Below are positions 33,404 through 42,739 of a stretch of DNA of 64,000 bases, piece after piece. The DNA lies in contig NW_006921532.1 in assembly GCF_000340215.1 (NCBI RefSeq), positions 2,893,337 to 2,957,336 of the forward strand, in the 5' to 3' direction. Source of the stretch: Pseudocercospora fijiensis CIRAD86 (taxonomy: Eukaryota > Ascomycota > Dothideomycetes > Mycosphaerellales > Mycosphaerellaceae). The notes under the pieces are model-generated. The model saw only the letters and a list, made by a program, of their open reading frames with translations, searched no databases and had not been told where the DNA came from. Each line of letters begins with the position of its first letter. The stretch's first letter is position 1. Made by a program: the position numbers and the translations under genes.

Positions 33404-36138
33404 CTACTCCTCCTCAGACTCCTCGCTCTCGTCGTCGCCGCTGGTATCTGCATCCTGGGCTGGATATGCGTTCATGGGACTACCACTGCCGCTCATGCCC
33501 GGATTCTGGAATTGCGCCAGTTGCTTCTGGATGTTACTGATGGCGGCCTGCTGCTCCTGCTTACCCATCGGCTTATGCTTCTTACGCTTACCGCCGCCAC
33601 CGCCGCGACCGCCCCGAGCAGATGGCGCGAAGTCGTCGTCATCCTCTGCAGCGAGGTCGTCTGGCGATGGCTGACGAGCGCGCTTATTCGGGTTGCCAAA
33701 GATGCTGCGCACGTATGTGAGAAGCATCGCCTGGACGTCGTTGGGCAAGTCGTCGATCTCGAGCTCCATCTCCTCTTGATCGGCGTACTTCTTACAGTTC
33801 GATGTGATGATGCGTGTGAGCTCCTCGACTTGACCGGCATCCATGTTGCCCACGGCCTCTGAGATCTCCTGCTTCTCCTCGTACGTCACTTGCTTTGGCT
33901 TCTTTGCCTTGGACTTTGCTGCTGCAGGCTTTGCCGCCTTTGCAGCTGGAGCGCCGCCCTTCTTGCTAGACGCCTTTGGTGCCTTGGCTTTCTTCGGCTT
34001 GGTCTGGTTGCCACCGCCGAGGCCAGCGAGTGCGCTCTGCATATCAGCGAGTTGCTTCTGCAGCGCTGCGATCGTGGCAGCTGGGTCGGCTGTGGCCGGA
34101 TCTTCCTCCTCTTCCTCCTCCTCAGCGCTCTCCTCATCTGCGGAAACGCTCGCTTGTCGGACGCTCTGGGCCTTGCGGCGCTTCTCCCACTGCTCCTTCG
34201 TGCGCCACAGATCTTCGAACTCGCGCTGGAATGAGATGCCAAGATCACGGATGGCATTTCCTGGTGGGTTAAATGCAAGACAGTTCTGAACCATCAGCTC
34301 GAAGTCCTTCTTGAACTCCGCCGCACGTCCATATTGACCCTGGTTGAGCTTCTGCGTCATGGTGCTGAGATCCATGGGATGCTTCACGATCTGACGGTAC
34401 TGCGGAATATTCAGAGCAACTGGATCCACTGGCGTCTGGAAGACATGGTTGACTGTGGCGTACTTGGGTCCCTTGAGTTGGTTCAAGACGTACTCGACGA
34501 ATTTGAGCTCGGTCTGGTGCTCCTTTCGCTTGGGCTTGGCGTAGGCAAGCTCCTTAGCAGGAGGAGGCTTGATGGTGCGAGCTGGTCGATTCGTGGTCGA
34601 TTCGCGACGGATCTGTGGTGTGCCATCTGGTTGCAGTGCGAAGGGTTCTGAGCTTGCGCCAGTCGATGCTGCAGTTGAGAGTGCTGGAGCAGGTGCTGCG
34701 GTCACCGCGGCGCTTCGTGACTCTCGTCGCGGAGGAGCAGGCGGCTTCGGCGAACCCTTCTTAGCTTGTGCCTTGGCCTGTTGATCTGCGCTGGGCACAG
34801 TCTCCATCATCTTCCGAAAGTAGGCCTCCATCGCCATACCAGCCTGTGTCACGGCATGGTTCGGTCCGTTGAAGGTCAAGGAGTTGTTGATGATTAGCGC
34901 GAAATCGTCTGCAAATTCTTGCACCGTCTTATAATGGCTCGATTTCAGCTTCTGCTCCATCGTACTCAGGTCCATGGGATTCTTGATGATCTCTGGATAT
35001 GTGGGAATTGCCATGGCTACGGGATCAACAGGCTTCAAGAAGTAGATCGAATTCTTCGTCTTCTTCAGGTTCTTCATCTTCTCAATCAGAAATTTAAGCT
35101 GGCCTGTGGTCATAGGCTCTTTGCTGTACTGATGGCTCTTAGCCGCCGGTGCTTGGGGAGCCTCTGATACAGGTGCAGCGGCGGCTTCCACCGATGGCTT
35201 CACCTCACTCTCTGCAGTCTTGGCCTCCGGCGCAGAAGCCTCGGTTGATGCTGCCGGAATAGCGTCTCCATTCGTCAGGGGCGCATCCGACTGCTGCTGA
35301 GATGTTGTAGCATCTGCAGGAGCCTCTGCTGGTGGAGTTTCCATAGCTACATCGTCGGCGGACTCGGTCTTAGGAATTGCTGGAGCTGCCTGTTCCCCAC
35401 CTGACTCAGTAGTCGGAGCCTCTGGAGCCGGCGCATCCTCCTGTGCCACCACGGGAAGGCTCTCGACAGCAGGCGCATCTTGCATGGGCACGTCCTCCGT
35501 CCGACTGCGCTTGGCTGCACGTTCCGCATTCTCCTCGTCCTCCTCGTCGTCCTCCCGTGGTCGCACCAAGCTGGACTCATTCGATGCCACAGCTGGGGCA
35601 ATGACGGGTTCCGGTGCAGGCGCTGGTACAGGAGTTGGTTCCTTTGGTGGCGCAGTCATTTCGGTGTCGATATTGGCCTCCGATGCGACCAAGGGCTCAT
35701 CAGGCGGCGGAGTGGGATGGGATGTCGTCGGTGCCTCCTTAGGGACGAATTCTGCGACGGGCGCAATACCTGGCGCGACATTCTCAATCGGTGTTGGTGC
35801 AGCGGGATTTGGATGTGCGGGTGCTACACTCGCGACACCGAGGCTCGGATCGGTCTTGGAGACTGCAGCATTCTCGCCGAATGCTTCGGCATTCCGGTTC
35901 TCATCGATCGCCATGGGTTGTTCGTGATCGCTGATGTGACGGGTTAGCATGTGGGGCGGTAGTGATGCGCGACGGCGATGCGATGCCTATTTGTGCGAGA
36001 TTGCGAAGTAACGTTGATGTCGGTGAGGCGAAATGAAAGTGGCAAGAAAGAAATATTGAATACGTACCCATTAGTGAGTGGCGCATCGGCAGGCAACGAC
36101 GAAGTGACTAGCTCGTGCTGCGCGACGTCCGACGCCAT
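33404..36138 (-). CDS. BET family double-bromodomain protein (Bdf1-like)
   Basis: Two exons, 36,068-36,138 and 33,404-35,930, separated by a 137-bp intron; 865 residues. Bromodomain 1 lies at about 300-400, with acetyl-lysine-binding Asn378 in LTFNGPNH. Bromodomain 2 is at about 495-600, with Asn578 in LAFNPPGN. Both keep NPMDLST/HPMDLST helices. A NET (extraterminal) domain is at about 705-775 (YEEKQEISEAV, EIDDLPNDVQ), and the acidic tail ends ESEESEEE. The N-terminal 280 residues are Ala/Pro/Glu-rich and probably disordered, with a KRSR basic patch. BET proteins read acetylated histone H4 in the nucleus and recruit transcription machinery. The first exon is inferred from a phase-correct splice giving LTNGDHEQPMAID. 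It is divergent from the Utp12-domain gene. Confidence 0.92.
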
Positions 36139-36722
36139 GCTCGTGAATCGATTATAAAGGTTGCAAGTGTAAGTGAATCCCAGATCAATAAACTCGCGGC
36201 ACGTGATCTCGCGGCGGCTATGTTGATTTGATGCGGGCGAACAACGCGACGCTACTTTGATGGTCGCGGCGACGCGGGAGAGGTGCGCAATTATTAGTGA
36301 CACGTAAACAAAGGCGCGTGTCGATGATGGAATCAAAGAGCCAGATCAGGTGAGGAGCGGAGGGCGGCGGCGGTTGATGTTTCGCTTTGAAGATGGATGA
36401 GGCTCTGTGCGCATGTGGATTGAGAAGAGGATCGTGGGATTGCAGAGGTCGAAATAAATGGCAAGACAGCCGGCTAACGCTCGGGCCTGCCCGCTTCTTG
36501 CCAGCCTGCAGCGAAAGTCTTGGTTGGAAATTCGCGGAGAAGGCACGACCGCAGAGATGACGCGCGGGATTCAGCAAGCCGCCAGCGAGGGCGAGAAAAA
36601 GCGGACGCTCTCGCGCGCAACGGCCGCAGAAGGGTTAGAGATTATTGTAGATGGAACCCGCAAGTGCGATGCTGCTAGCTCAAGCGAAAATGCTTGTGCT
36701 TATGCAGCGCCGCAAGAGATAT

Positions 36723-36746
36723 GCAGGCAGGCAGGCAGGCAGGCAA
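36723..36746 (+). repeat. (GCAG)n microsatellite
   Basis: About six consecutive GCAG units in the promoter region between the BET and Utp12-domain genes. Confidence 0.9.
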
Positions 36747-37190
36747 GCTGGCGGGTGGCGCGGGCGATGCTTGCGACGGCGAAAGGCTCGAGACCTTGTG
36801 GGTGCCAGCGCCGTGAAATATCGCGCAACGCAGGCGACTGTTCTGGTGCAGCCGGGTAGCTTCCAGCGACAAGCACGCCAGAAAAGTTGCAGGTGGCGGA
36901 AGGGCGGCCAGGCAGCGGGGTCAGAGGGCGGAAAGAAGCGCGTGGTGAGAGCAGCAGCAGGAGAGAAGAGAGCAAATGTTCGAGGGAGTGGAAGGGAGCG
37001 TGCCAGTACTTAAGAACTTGACGCGGCGCCGGCGAGCACGCTGATTGGCGCTGACAGGGAGAGAGGGGTGTGCAAATTTCACGCTGCAGCGCGGCCTCAC
37101 GAACATGCCGTCGCCAGCGTCGCGTTGGGAGGCCGTCGCTCGTCTGTTATGCCTTCTGTCCGTCACTCGCTGTTTGATGCAATCGCCGCT

Positions 37191-37237
37191 GGTGTGCGTG
37201 TGCGAGTGCGTGTGCGAGTGCGTGTGCGTGTGCGTGG
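37191..37237 (+). repeat. GTGCGT/GAGTGC microsatellite
   Basis: About 46 bases of alternating G and Y in GTGCGT and GAGTGC units, some 210 bp upstream of the Utp12-domain start. Alternating purine-pyrimidine runs of this kind can adopt Z-DNA in vitro; no function is implied. Confidence 0.85.
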
Positions 37238-37450
37238 TCTGTCAGTGACGGGCGTGTAGATGCAAGGTGTTGTCCTCGTCTGCCTGCCCACTTCTCAGAT
37301 CTCGTCAGCCACGGTCATAGCACTAGTCCCCTTACGTCCTAGCTTCCAAAATCTCGACACTCACATTCTGGCGTCCAAGCAGAAATAGAGCTTGCTGCAA
37401 GTGAAGACACCACTATTCTAGCACCACTCCACACTGGCAATGCTGTCGCT

Positions 37451-38875
37451 ATGAGCGCCGCACAGCGCTTACGACAGCGACAGGCGGAGGCGCAAGCCAC
37501 ATCGCCCGCCCCAGCCAGCAAGCGTTTCAAATCCTCTCACGTCCCCTCCAAACCCAACGGCCTGCACTTCCTTGTGGACGAAGAAGCAAGAGCCGGTAAG
37601 CAATTGAGTGCGAAGCTCACAAATGGCGTGGCGAGATCGAAGACGACCAGGGTGGATGAGTCTCATGCCGCGGTAGCGCAGGATGAAGAGTCGGAGGACG
37701 AAGAGGAGACGGATGAGGAGGAAAAGAAGCAGCAGCCGAGTGAGGTAATTGAGATCTCGAGTGCCGACGATTCAAGCTCGCTTCCGGATGACGAGGAGGA
37801 CGAAGTCAACGCTGCACCAGCGAGACAGGATGAAACATTGGTCAATGGCCATGAAGTGCACGCTGAACAGCTCCAAGTTGTCGAAGGCGCGGAAGATCTG
37901 GAGATGGAGGACGGAGAACCCGAGGAAGAACCCACGTTTGGAGAACAGCTACAAGCACGACACCCAGACACGATCGATCTACAGAAGACCCAGGGAGGCG
38001 TAGACGGCAATGGTGCACTAGTCCCTGGTGGAGATCGACGAGTAGTAGAGGCACCAACAGCTGGATCGCTCGGTGTGGTACTGGCCCAAGCGTTGAAGAC
38101 GAACGACAAAGATCTCCTGGAAAGCTGTTTTGCCATGACCGATGTGAACGCTATCCGAGCCACCATTCAGCGCCAACAATCCCAGCAAATCGCAATATTG
38201 TTGAAGAGATTGGCGGAGCGTATACACAAGCGGCCAGGCCGCGTCGGAAAACTCATGATATGGATTCAGTGGTCATTGGTCACGCACGGTGCTTACCTCG
38301 CCAATCAGCCTGCGTTGATGAAGGAGCTGAAAGCTCTGGCTCAAGTGACTCGAGCAAGAGCCAATGGCTTACAGCCTTTATTGCATCTGAAGGGAAAGTT
38401 GGATCTTCTCAGCGCACAACTCGAGGCAAGGAGAAATATGCAAGCCGCATCAAGAGCAGCAAATGATGAGGACGACGAAGATGGTGTGCTGTACATCGAA
38501 GGACAGGAGCGAGCATGGTCAAGTGACGAGGAAGCGGAAGCCCAACCTTCGGGCAAGCCTGGCAAGCAACCTGCTGCCACTTTAGCAAAGGCCATTGATG
38601 GCGGTGATAGCGATGAGTCTGCCGATGAAGACGAGGTACCGAATGGCTTCATCAACGGCATCGAAGACGACAGCTCGGCGGATGAAGATGAGGACGAAGA
38701 ACGAAATGAACTGCTCGATGACGAAGCAGAAGAGGCCTCTGAAGACGAGAGCTCCAACGACGATGCCGATAGCGCCGCTTCGTCAATAGACGAAGATGAA
38801 AGCTCAGATGGCGAGGAGAGTGAGGCTGAAGCGATCAAGCAACCCAAGCCACAAACGCTGAATCGCAAACGATAA
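37451..38875 (+). CDS. Utp12-domain small-subunit processome protein (Utp5/WDR43-like)
   Basis: Single exon, 474 residues. A Utp12-like helical domain spans about 205-325 (LGVVLAQALKTNDKDLLESC, AILLKRLAERIHKRPGR, WIQWSLVTHGAYLANQP, LQPLLHLKGKLDLLSAQL). It is followed by VLYIEGQE, a stretch seen in fungal Utp5-like proteins. Very acidic segments flank it (about 78-92, 106-118, 148-161 and most of the C-terminal 110 residues). Utp5 belongs to the t-UTP/UtpA complex, which starts pre-18S rRNA processing in the nucleolus. The N-terminal WD40 propeller of yeast Utp5 and human WDR43 is absent. VIEISS at 99-104 beside acidic residues resembles a SUMO-interacting motif. The start ATG directly precedes a basic N-terminus (SAAQRLRQRQ). 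Confidence 0.8.
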   Translation: MSAAQRLRQRQAEAQATSPAPASKRFKSSHVPSKPNGLHFLVDEEARAGKQLSAKLTNGVARSKTTRVDESHAAVAQDEESEDEEETDEEEKKQQPSEVIEISSADDSSSLPDDEEDEVNAAPARQDETLVNGHEVHAEQLQVVEGAEDLEMEDGEPEEEPTFGEQLQARHPDTIDLQKTQGGVDGNGALVPGGDRRVVEAPTAGSLGVVLAQALKTNDKDLLESCFAMTDVNAIRATIQRQQSQQIAILLKRLAERIHKRPGRVGKLMIWIQWSLVTHGAYLANQPALMKELKALAQVTRARANGLQPLLHLKGKLDLLSAQLEARRNMQAASRAANDEDDEDGVLYIEGQERAWSSDEEAEAQPSGKPGKQPAATLAKAIDGGDSDESADEDEVPNGFINGIEDDSSADEDEDEERNELLDDEAEEASEDESSNDDADSAASSIDEDESSDGEESEAEAIKQPKPQTLNRKR

Positions 38876-39534
38876 TGGAGGTGAAACTTTTTGGCAGCAA
38901 GTATGCATGGCGTTACTGGCGTTCAGGTAACATGGCAAGCAAGTGGGTAGGGGACTGTGCATATGACCACAACTGTGCACAATAAGATGCCCATTGCCCA
39001 CACACAATCCTGTACTTACTTTACATACTTTGCTGCGCAGCGCTGCACTCAGCACTGCCTTTGGAAAATGGCTTGCATAGCGGTCGGCGTTCGATAGAAG
39101 CGCTGTCAAACAAGATAGCTTCAATGCAGCAGGAGAGGCGATGCGCTTCTCGTCATCTCCAGCATCCCGTCAGCATCAGTCATTGCCACGCGAGAAAGGA
39201 GTTGTCAATTCAAGCAGGAGCAAGTCGCACTTGCCACGTGCCTTATGCAACATCAACATCAGGTCGAAGGAGGAGAAGGAACAAATGATGCACACAGCTA
39301 TACATGAAAGCCAGCCTCTCACGAAAACGCATCGCCATCGCCATCGCCATGGCCGTATATCATGCATGCATCGGTGAAGCAAAGCAAGAACTCTCCTCCC
39401 TCGTTAGATCAAATCATCCATCCCACTGCAAGCAGCTGCACAAATGCACAAATTCTTCATTCATCATCTCCATCGTCAAACATGAACACGCTCATCACCA
39501 CCACCCCTTCTAACCCCCCAACTCCCCACCACAC
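38876..39534. other. Convergent intergenic region downstream of the Utp12-domain gene
   Basis: About 660 bp with both 3' ends. A short CGCCAT repeat is at about 39,331-39,350. I see no gene. Confidence 0.4.
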
Positions 39535-40629
39535 TCACTCATGCCCACCCGTCCCCGTCCCCGTCAACCTCAAAACCCTCCCAACCTTCTCCTTCAACCC
39601 ATCTCTCGCACTCCCCTTCTTCCTCCCAATACTCTTCTCAACCGGTCCGTTTTTAGGAGGCCATTCCCCATCGTCTTTCCAACCTTGGACCAAAGCTTTG
39701 ATCAACGTCAAAAGATTTATAGGAATGGAGGGGGTGCGGGATTGGAGGATGATTTTCGTGTAGATTTCGGGGTACATGTTGTGGTTGATTCTTCGGCGGA
39801 TGGGGTGGTTGGGGAGGAGAGGGGGTGCGATGGGGACGAGGACTTCTATCATGGGTGGGGATGTGATGGGAGGTGGGACGGGTGGAGTGCTGGCGGTCAT
39901 GTCTGGTGTTGTTGAGGGTGTGGACTCGGGGGTGTCTGGCGTTTCGTCGTTTTCTGGATCTGCTGGATTGCCGTCCTCTTCTACGGATGAGGAGGTTGAG
40001 GCGCGAGGGCTGGATGTGCTGGCTGAGTCTGAGTCGGCATCTTCTTCGCCTTCTTGTGCGTCTTCCTCAACGGGATTCTCATGCGATTGTACTTCAGCCA
40101 CGGTTCTGGCGGAACACCATATATCTCTTCTCCGCATCCAATGCGCCAGCCCATCGTTCCACTCCATCTCCTCTTGTAACCTGACTTGCCTCCTGCGTTT
40201 CCTCGCATGCCTTCGCTCCCTCAATTGCGAGCCCACACTATCCGGTCCCTCAAATTTGTACTCACTCTGCTTACTTTTTGCAGAAACAGAGGACCCCTTC
40301 ACTAGACTCGCCTCTCCCTCAGCATCCGAGGCATCCAAATCTGAACACTCCCGTTCCCTCCATTCCGTAGGGTTGAAACTCAGGCCTAGTGCTCCATTGC
40401 TCGCATTAGGGCCTTCTCTATCATGATTGCTCGGAGTGTGAAATCTGAAGCCCGCGATCCCATCCTCAATATCTTCTTCTGTAGCCGGTTCCTTTTTACC
40501 ACTCGATCTCCATGCCGGTAGCGTGGGGTATTCCCAGTCATCTTTTATGCGTTCGCGCAAAAGTCGCCGAGCATCTCGCAATTCCTGCTGTTGCTCACTG
40601 CTCCGATGATGAGAGCCTGGTAAATGCAT
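39535..40629 (-). CDS. DUF4050 / Gag1-like clamp domain protein
   Basis: Single exon, 364 residues. The conserved blocks are at the two ends: LLRERIKDDWEYPTLP near the N-terminus, EEMEWNDGLAHWMRRRDIWCSA in the middle, and PEIYTKIILQSRTPSIPINL followed by LVQGWKDDGEWPPK near the C-terminus. I recognise this pattern as the fungal DUF4050 family, which I recall as renamed Gag1-like clamp after a fission-yeast TORC1 regulator; that link is from memory. A Ser/Thr/Pro/Asp-rich low-complexity stretch separates the middle and C-terminal blocks. It converges on the Utp12-domain gene. Confidence 0.7.
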   Translation of the reverse strand: MHLPGSHHRSSEQQQELRDARRLLRERIKDDWEYPTLPAWRSSGKKEPATEEDIEDGIAGFRFHTPSNHDREGPNASNGALGLSFNPTEWRERECSDLDASDAEGEASLVKGSSVSAKSKQSEYKFEGPDSVGSQLRERRHARKRRRQVRLQEEMEWNDGLAHWMRRRDIWCSARTVAEVQSHENPVEEDAQEGEEDADSDSASTSSPRASTSSSVEEDGNPADPENDETPDTPESTPSTTPDMTASTPPVPPPITSPPMIEVLVPIAPPLLPNHPIRRRINHNMYPEIYTKIILQSRTPSIPINLLTLIKALVQGWKDDGEWPPKNGPVEKSIGRKKGSARDGLKEKVGRVLRLTGTGTGGHE

Positions 40630-41601
40630 TGTCGTTACTGCATCCGTGGTGCCACTCGTTCTCCGTTTCTCGTTGGTGAAGCGTTTCCAGAATCGCGAGT
40701 CTTACTGTTGCTGCCGCGTGCTACGGATGCTATGCGGGAATACAAATGGTATCTCAACGGCTTCGCTCGCTTTCTACCGTTTTAGGATGCTGAAATGCGC
40801 TGTTTGTGCCTGGAAATAGAGGCAGGCTGTACAAATGGCTTGCTGCGCTTTCGTGGTATTGAATAGGGAGAGACGTAGTTGCAGCATGTCACGCAGCAAG
40901 CAGACGTCATGTTAAAGGCACAGGAAGGTTGGCGATTACGCGCGCAGATCAAGATCGAGACTTTGTGGGATTGTTCGGCTCAGCGCGCTGCGGAGCAACT
41001 CACTCCTCTTGGAAGCTCTTTGCTGCCCTCCAAGAAAGCGTCATCGACCAACGCAGGCCATCCTGGCCATTATTTTGCCACATCATCCGCTTTGGGCATA
41101 CGCCGCTCTGTCACAATCCTCATTTCTGCTATTCCTGATATACTCGCTTCATTGGTGTGCATCGAATATCGGAGCACAGAGATCTTCGCAGACCAGCAAC
41201 GGTAGTTGTGCGCCACGTTGCAAGGTTTACAGATCTGGAAAGCTTCGGTTCCTTTGCATCTACGTGGCTAAGAATATCAACTTCTGCCAAGCGAATTTTC
41301 ATTATGGATTGAGGATTCACTCTGATGTGGAGGCATTCATCAGGGGCGAGCAAGCACCTGTGTCGAGCTGAACGAGCCCGCGACCATGGCGGATGGCAGA
41401 CTCTACAGGGGGCAGTCGCTGGAGATATCGCTTCGGCACATGTGATTTGAAAGCGACGGAGAATGATCAAAAGAAAGAGAGTGAGAAAAGATTTATGTTT
41501 GATCCAACTTACCATGATTGTTACTGACCTACCCAGAAACCGATCCAAGAACGAAGACACGATCCTCAAGAGAGAGAGGGAGAAAGCTCTCAACTTACCT
41601 T
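40630..41601. other. Intergenic region upstream of the DUF4050 gene
   Basis: About 970 bp of ordinary composition. It contains the DUF4050 promoter and the 3' end of the next minus-strand gene. Several open frames of 100-150 codons exist but have no recognisable domain. Confidence 0.4.
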
Positions 41602-42117
41602 TTAAGCCTGCAAAAAATAGTAATCAAGCAGCTCCTCCCAAGTACAGGCTCCAGTACAATACGCCGCCATACCAGCAGCCTTGTGACGAGAAACCCCTCC
41701 TCGTTCCGCACGATCGACGGGATCGAGAACCTGCATCTCATAACTCGGTCCGGCCGTAGTAGTATGTACAGATTCAGGTCTCGCGGGGAGTGGCAAGGGG
41801 CCATTGACGCTCTGATGAATAAAATCAGCAGCCTCCTGTTCGGATTCCAATTCTTTGGCTTGGTTGAGAACGAAATCGTAGGAATTGATTCGGGTTATTT
41901 GGTGCTCGGGTTCCATGATGAGGTCTTCTTCGTCTTCGTCTTCGAATTCTTCTTCGACCGGCGAAGGGAATGCGTTGGAAGGACCTGCTGCGAATGGATG
42001 AGTGTCGTTGTTGAGTGATACCTCCTCGAATCCCATGACCTGCTCTGCCGCTATGCTGAAGGGTCGAGAGGCGTGGTAGTAATCCTCTCGTGAGAAAGAT
42101 GAGTGGGCTTCAGACAT
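41602..42117 (-). CDS. Unknown small acidic protein
   Basis: Single exon, 171 residues, starting MSEAHSSFSREDYY. I do not recognise the family. It has an acidic stretch (EEEFEDEDEEDLIMEPEH), a mid-region INSYDFVLNQAKELESEQEA that could form a helix, and a hydrophobic end (TWEELLDYYFLQA). No signal peptide or membrane segment is visible. The frame stays open 67 codons upstream; I chose the internal ATG because the extension is compositionally random and reads like leader sequence. The two neighbouring genes are also on the minus strand. It could be a lineage-specific gene. Confidence 0.55.
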   Translation of the reverse strand: MSEAHSSFSREDYYHASRPFSIAAEQVMGFEEVSLNNDTHPFAAGPSNAFPSPVEEEFEDEDEEDLIMEPEHQITRINSYDFVLNQAKELESEQEAADFIHQSVNGPLPLPARPESVHTTTAGPSYEMQVLDPVDRAERGGVSRHKAAGMAAYCTGACTWEELLDYYFLQA

Positions 42118-42739
42118 GGCTGGAAGAATTTGGGTGAGGGGATTTTGTTGCTGATGCTTGATAGACCGCTGGTGCAAATTCTTCTGGGTCGAAGGGTTCG
42201 TGGGAGGAGGAATGAGGAGAAGAACGGAATTGTGTTCGTTGGATTCGATATCTTTATACTTTGTACGGGGCTTGCGAAGAACAATGGTGAAAGAATTGCG
42301 GTTTGAACAAGTAAACAAATGGAGACAAGGGAATTTCTACATTGCCATTGTTCCTTCTTTGTACGTAACAAAGCTACGGCGATTCGCGGCAGTGGGCAGT
42401 GCCTGCACTGACGGATTTCGAACTCCAGATTCACAGAGGGTCAGCAGGACGTTGAGAAAGAGAAAGTGACCTGTATATGGGAAAGGCAATAAAATATTGC
42501 ATTCTCCCCCAATCAATCCATCCTTGACATTCTCGACAAACATCGCGAAAGCTCGAGTGACATCCTCCCAGAAATCCTATTTATACAAATTCCAAGCTAC
42601 GAATCGAGCTTTCAGATCAGATCTCGTTCATTACATTCATGACAAAAACAGTTTTTGGCTTCATGCTAGGTGATATGATACAGGGGTGATCCCCAGCCAA
42701 GGATCGATCGCCGGTCGTTTTGATACATCGGCAGAGACA
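42118..42739. other. Intergenic region between two unknown minus-strand genes
   Basis: About 620 bp, moderately AT-rich. It should hold the promoter of the 171-residue protein and the 3' end of the 1,031-residue protein. No convincing gene is seen. Confidence 0.35.

Larger units (their letters stand above)
36139..37450. promoter_or_regulatory. Divergent promoter region, BET and Utp12-domain genes
   Basis: 1.3 kb between start codons, GC-rich and repeat-prone. It contains a GCAG tetranucleotide run (about 36,723-36,746) and a GTGCGT/GAGTGC tract (about 37,191-37,237). Many open frames occur because stops are rare in this composition; none has family resemblance. Confidence 0.45.

Noticed and set aside
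38341..38868. Ser-rich minus-strand frame opposite the Utp12-domain gene
   Set aside because: It is the antisense of acidic Glu/Asp codon runs, which read as Ser/Leu on the other strand.
39776..40426. 216-codon plus-strand frame opposite the DUF4050 gene
   Set aside because: Antisense shadow of a gene with recognisable conserved blocks; no independent signal.
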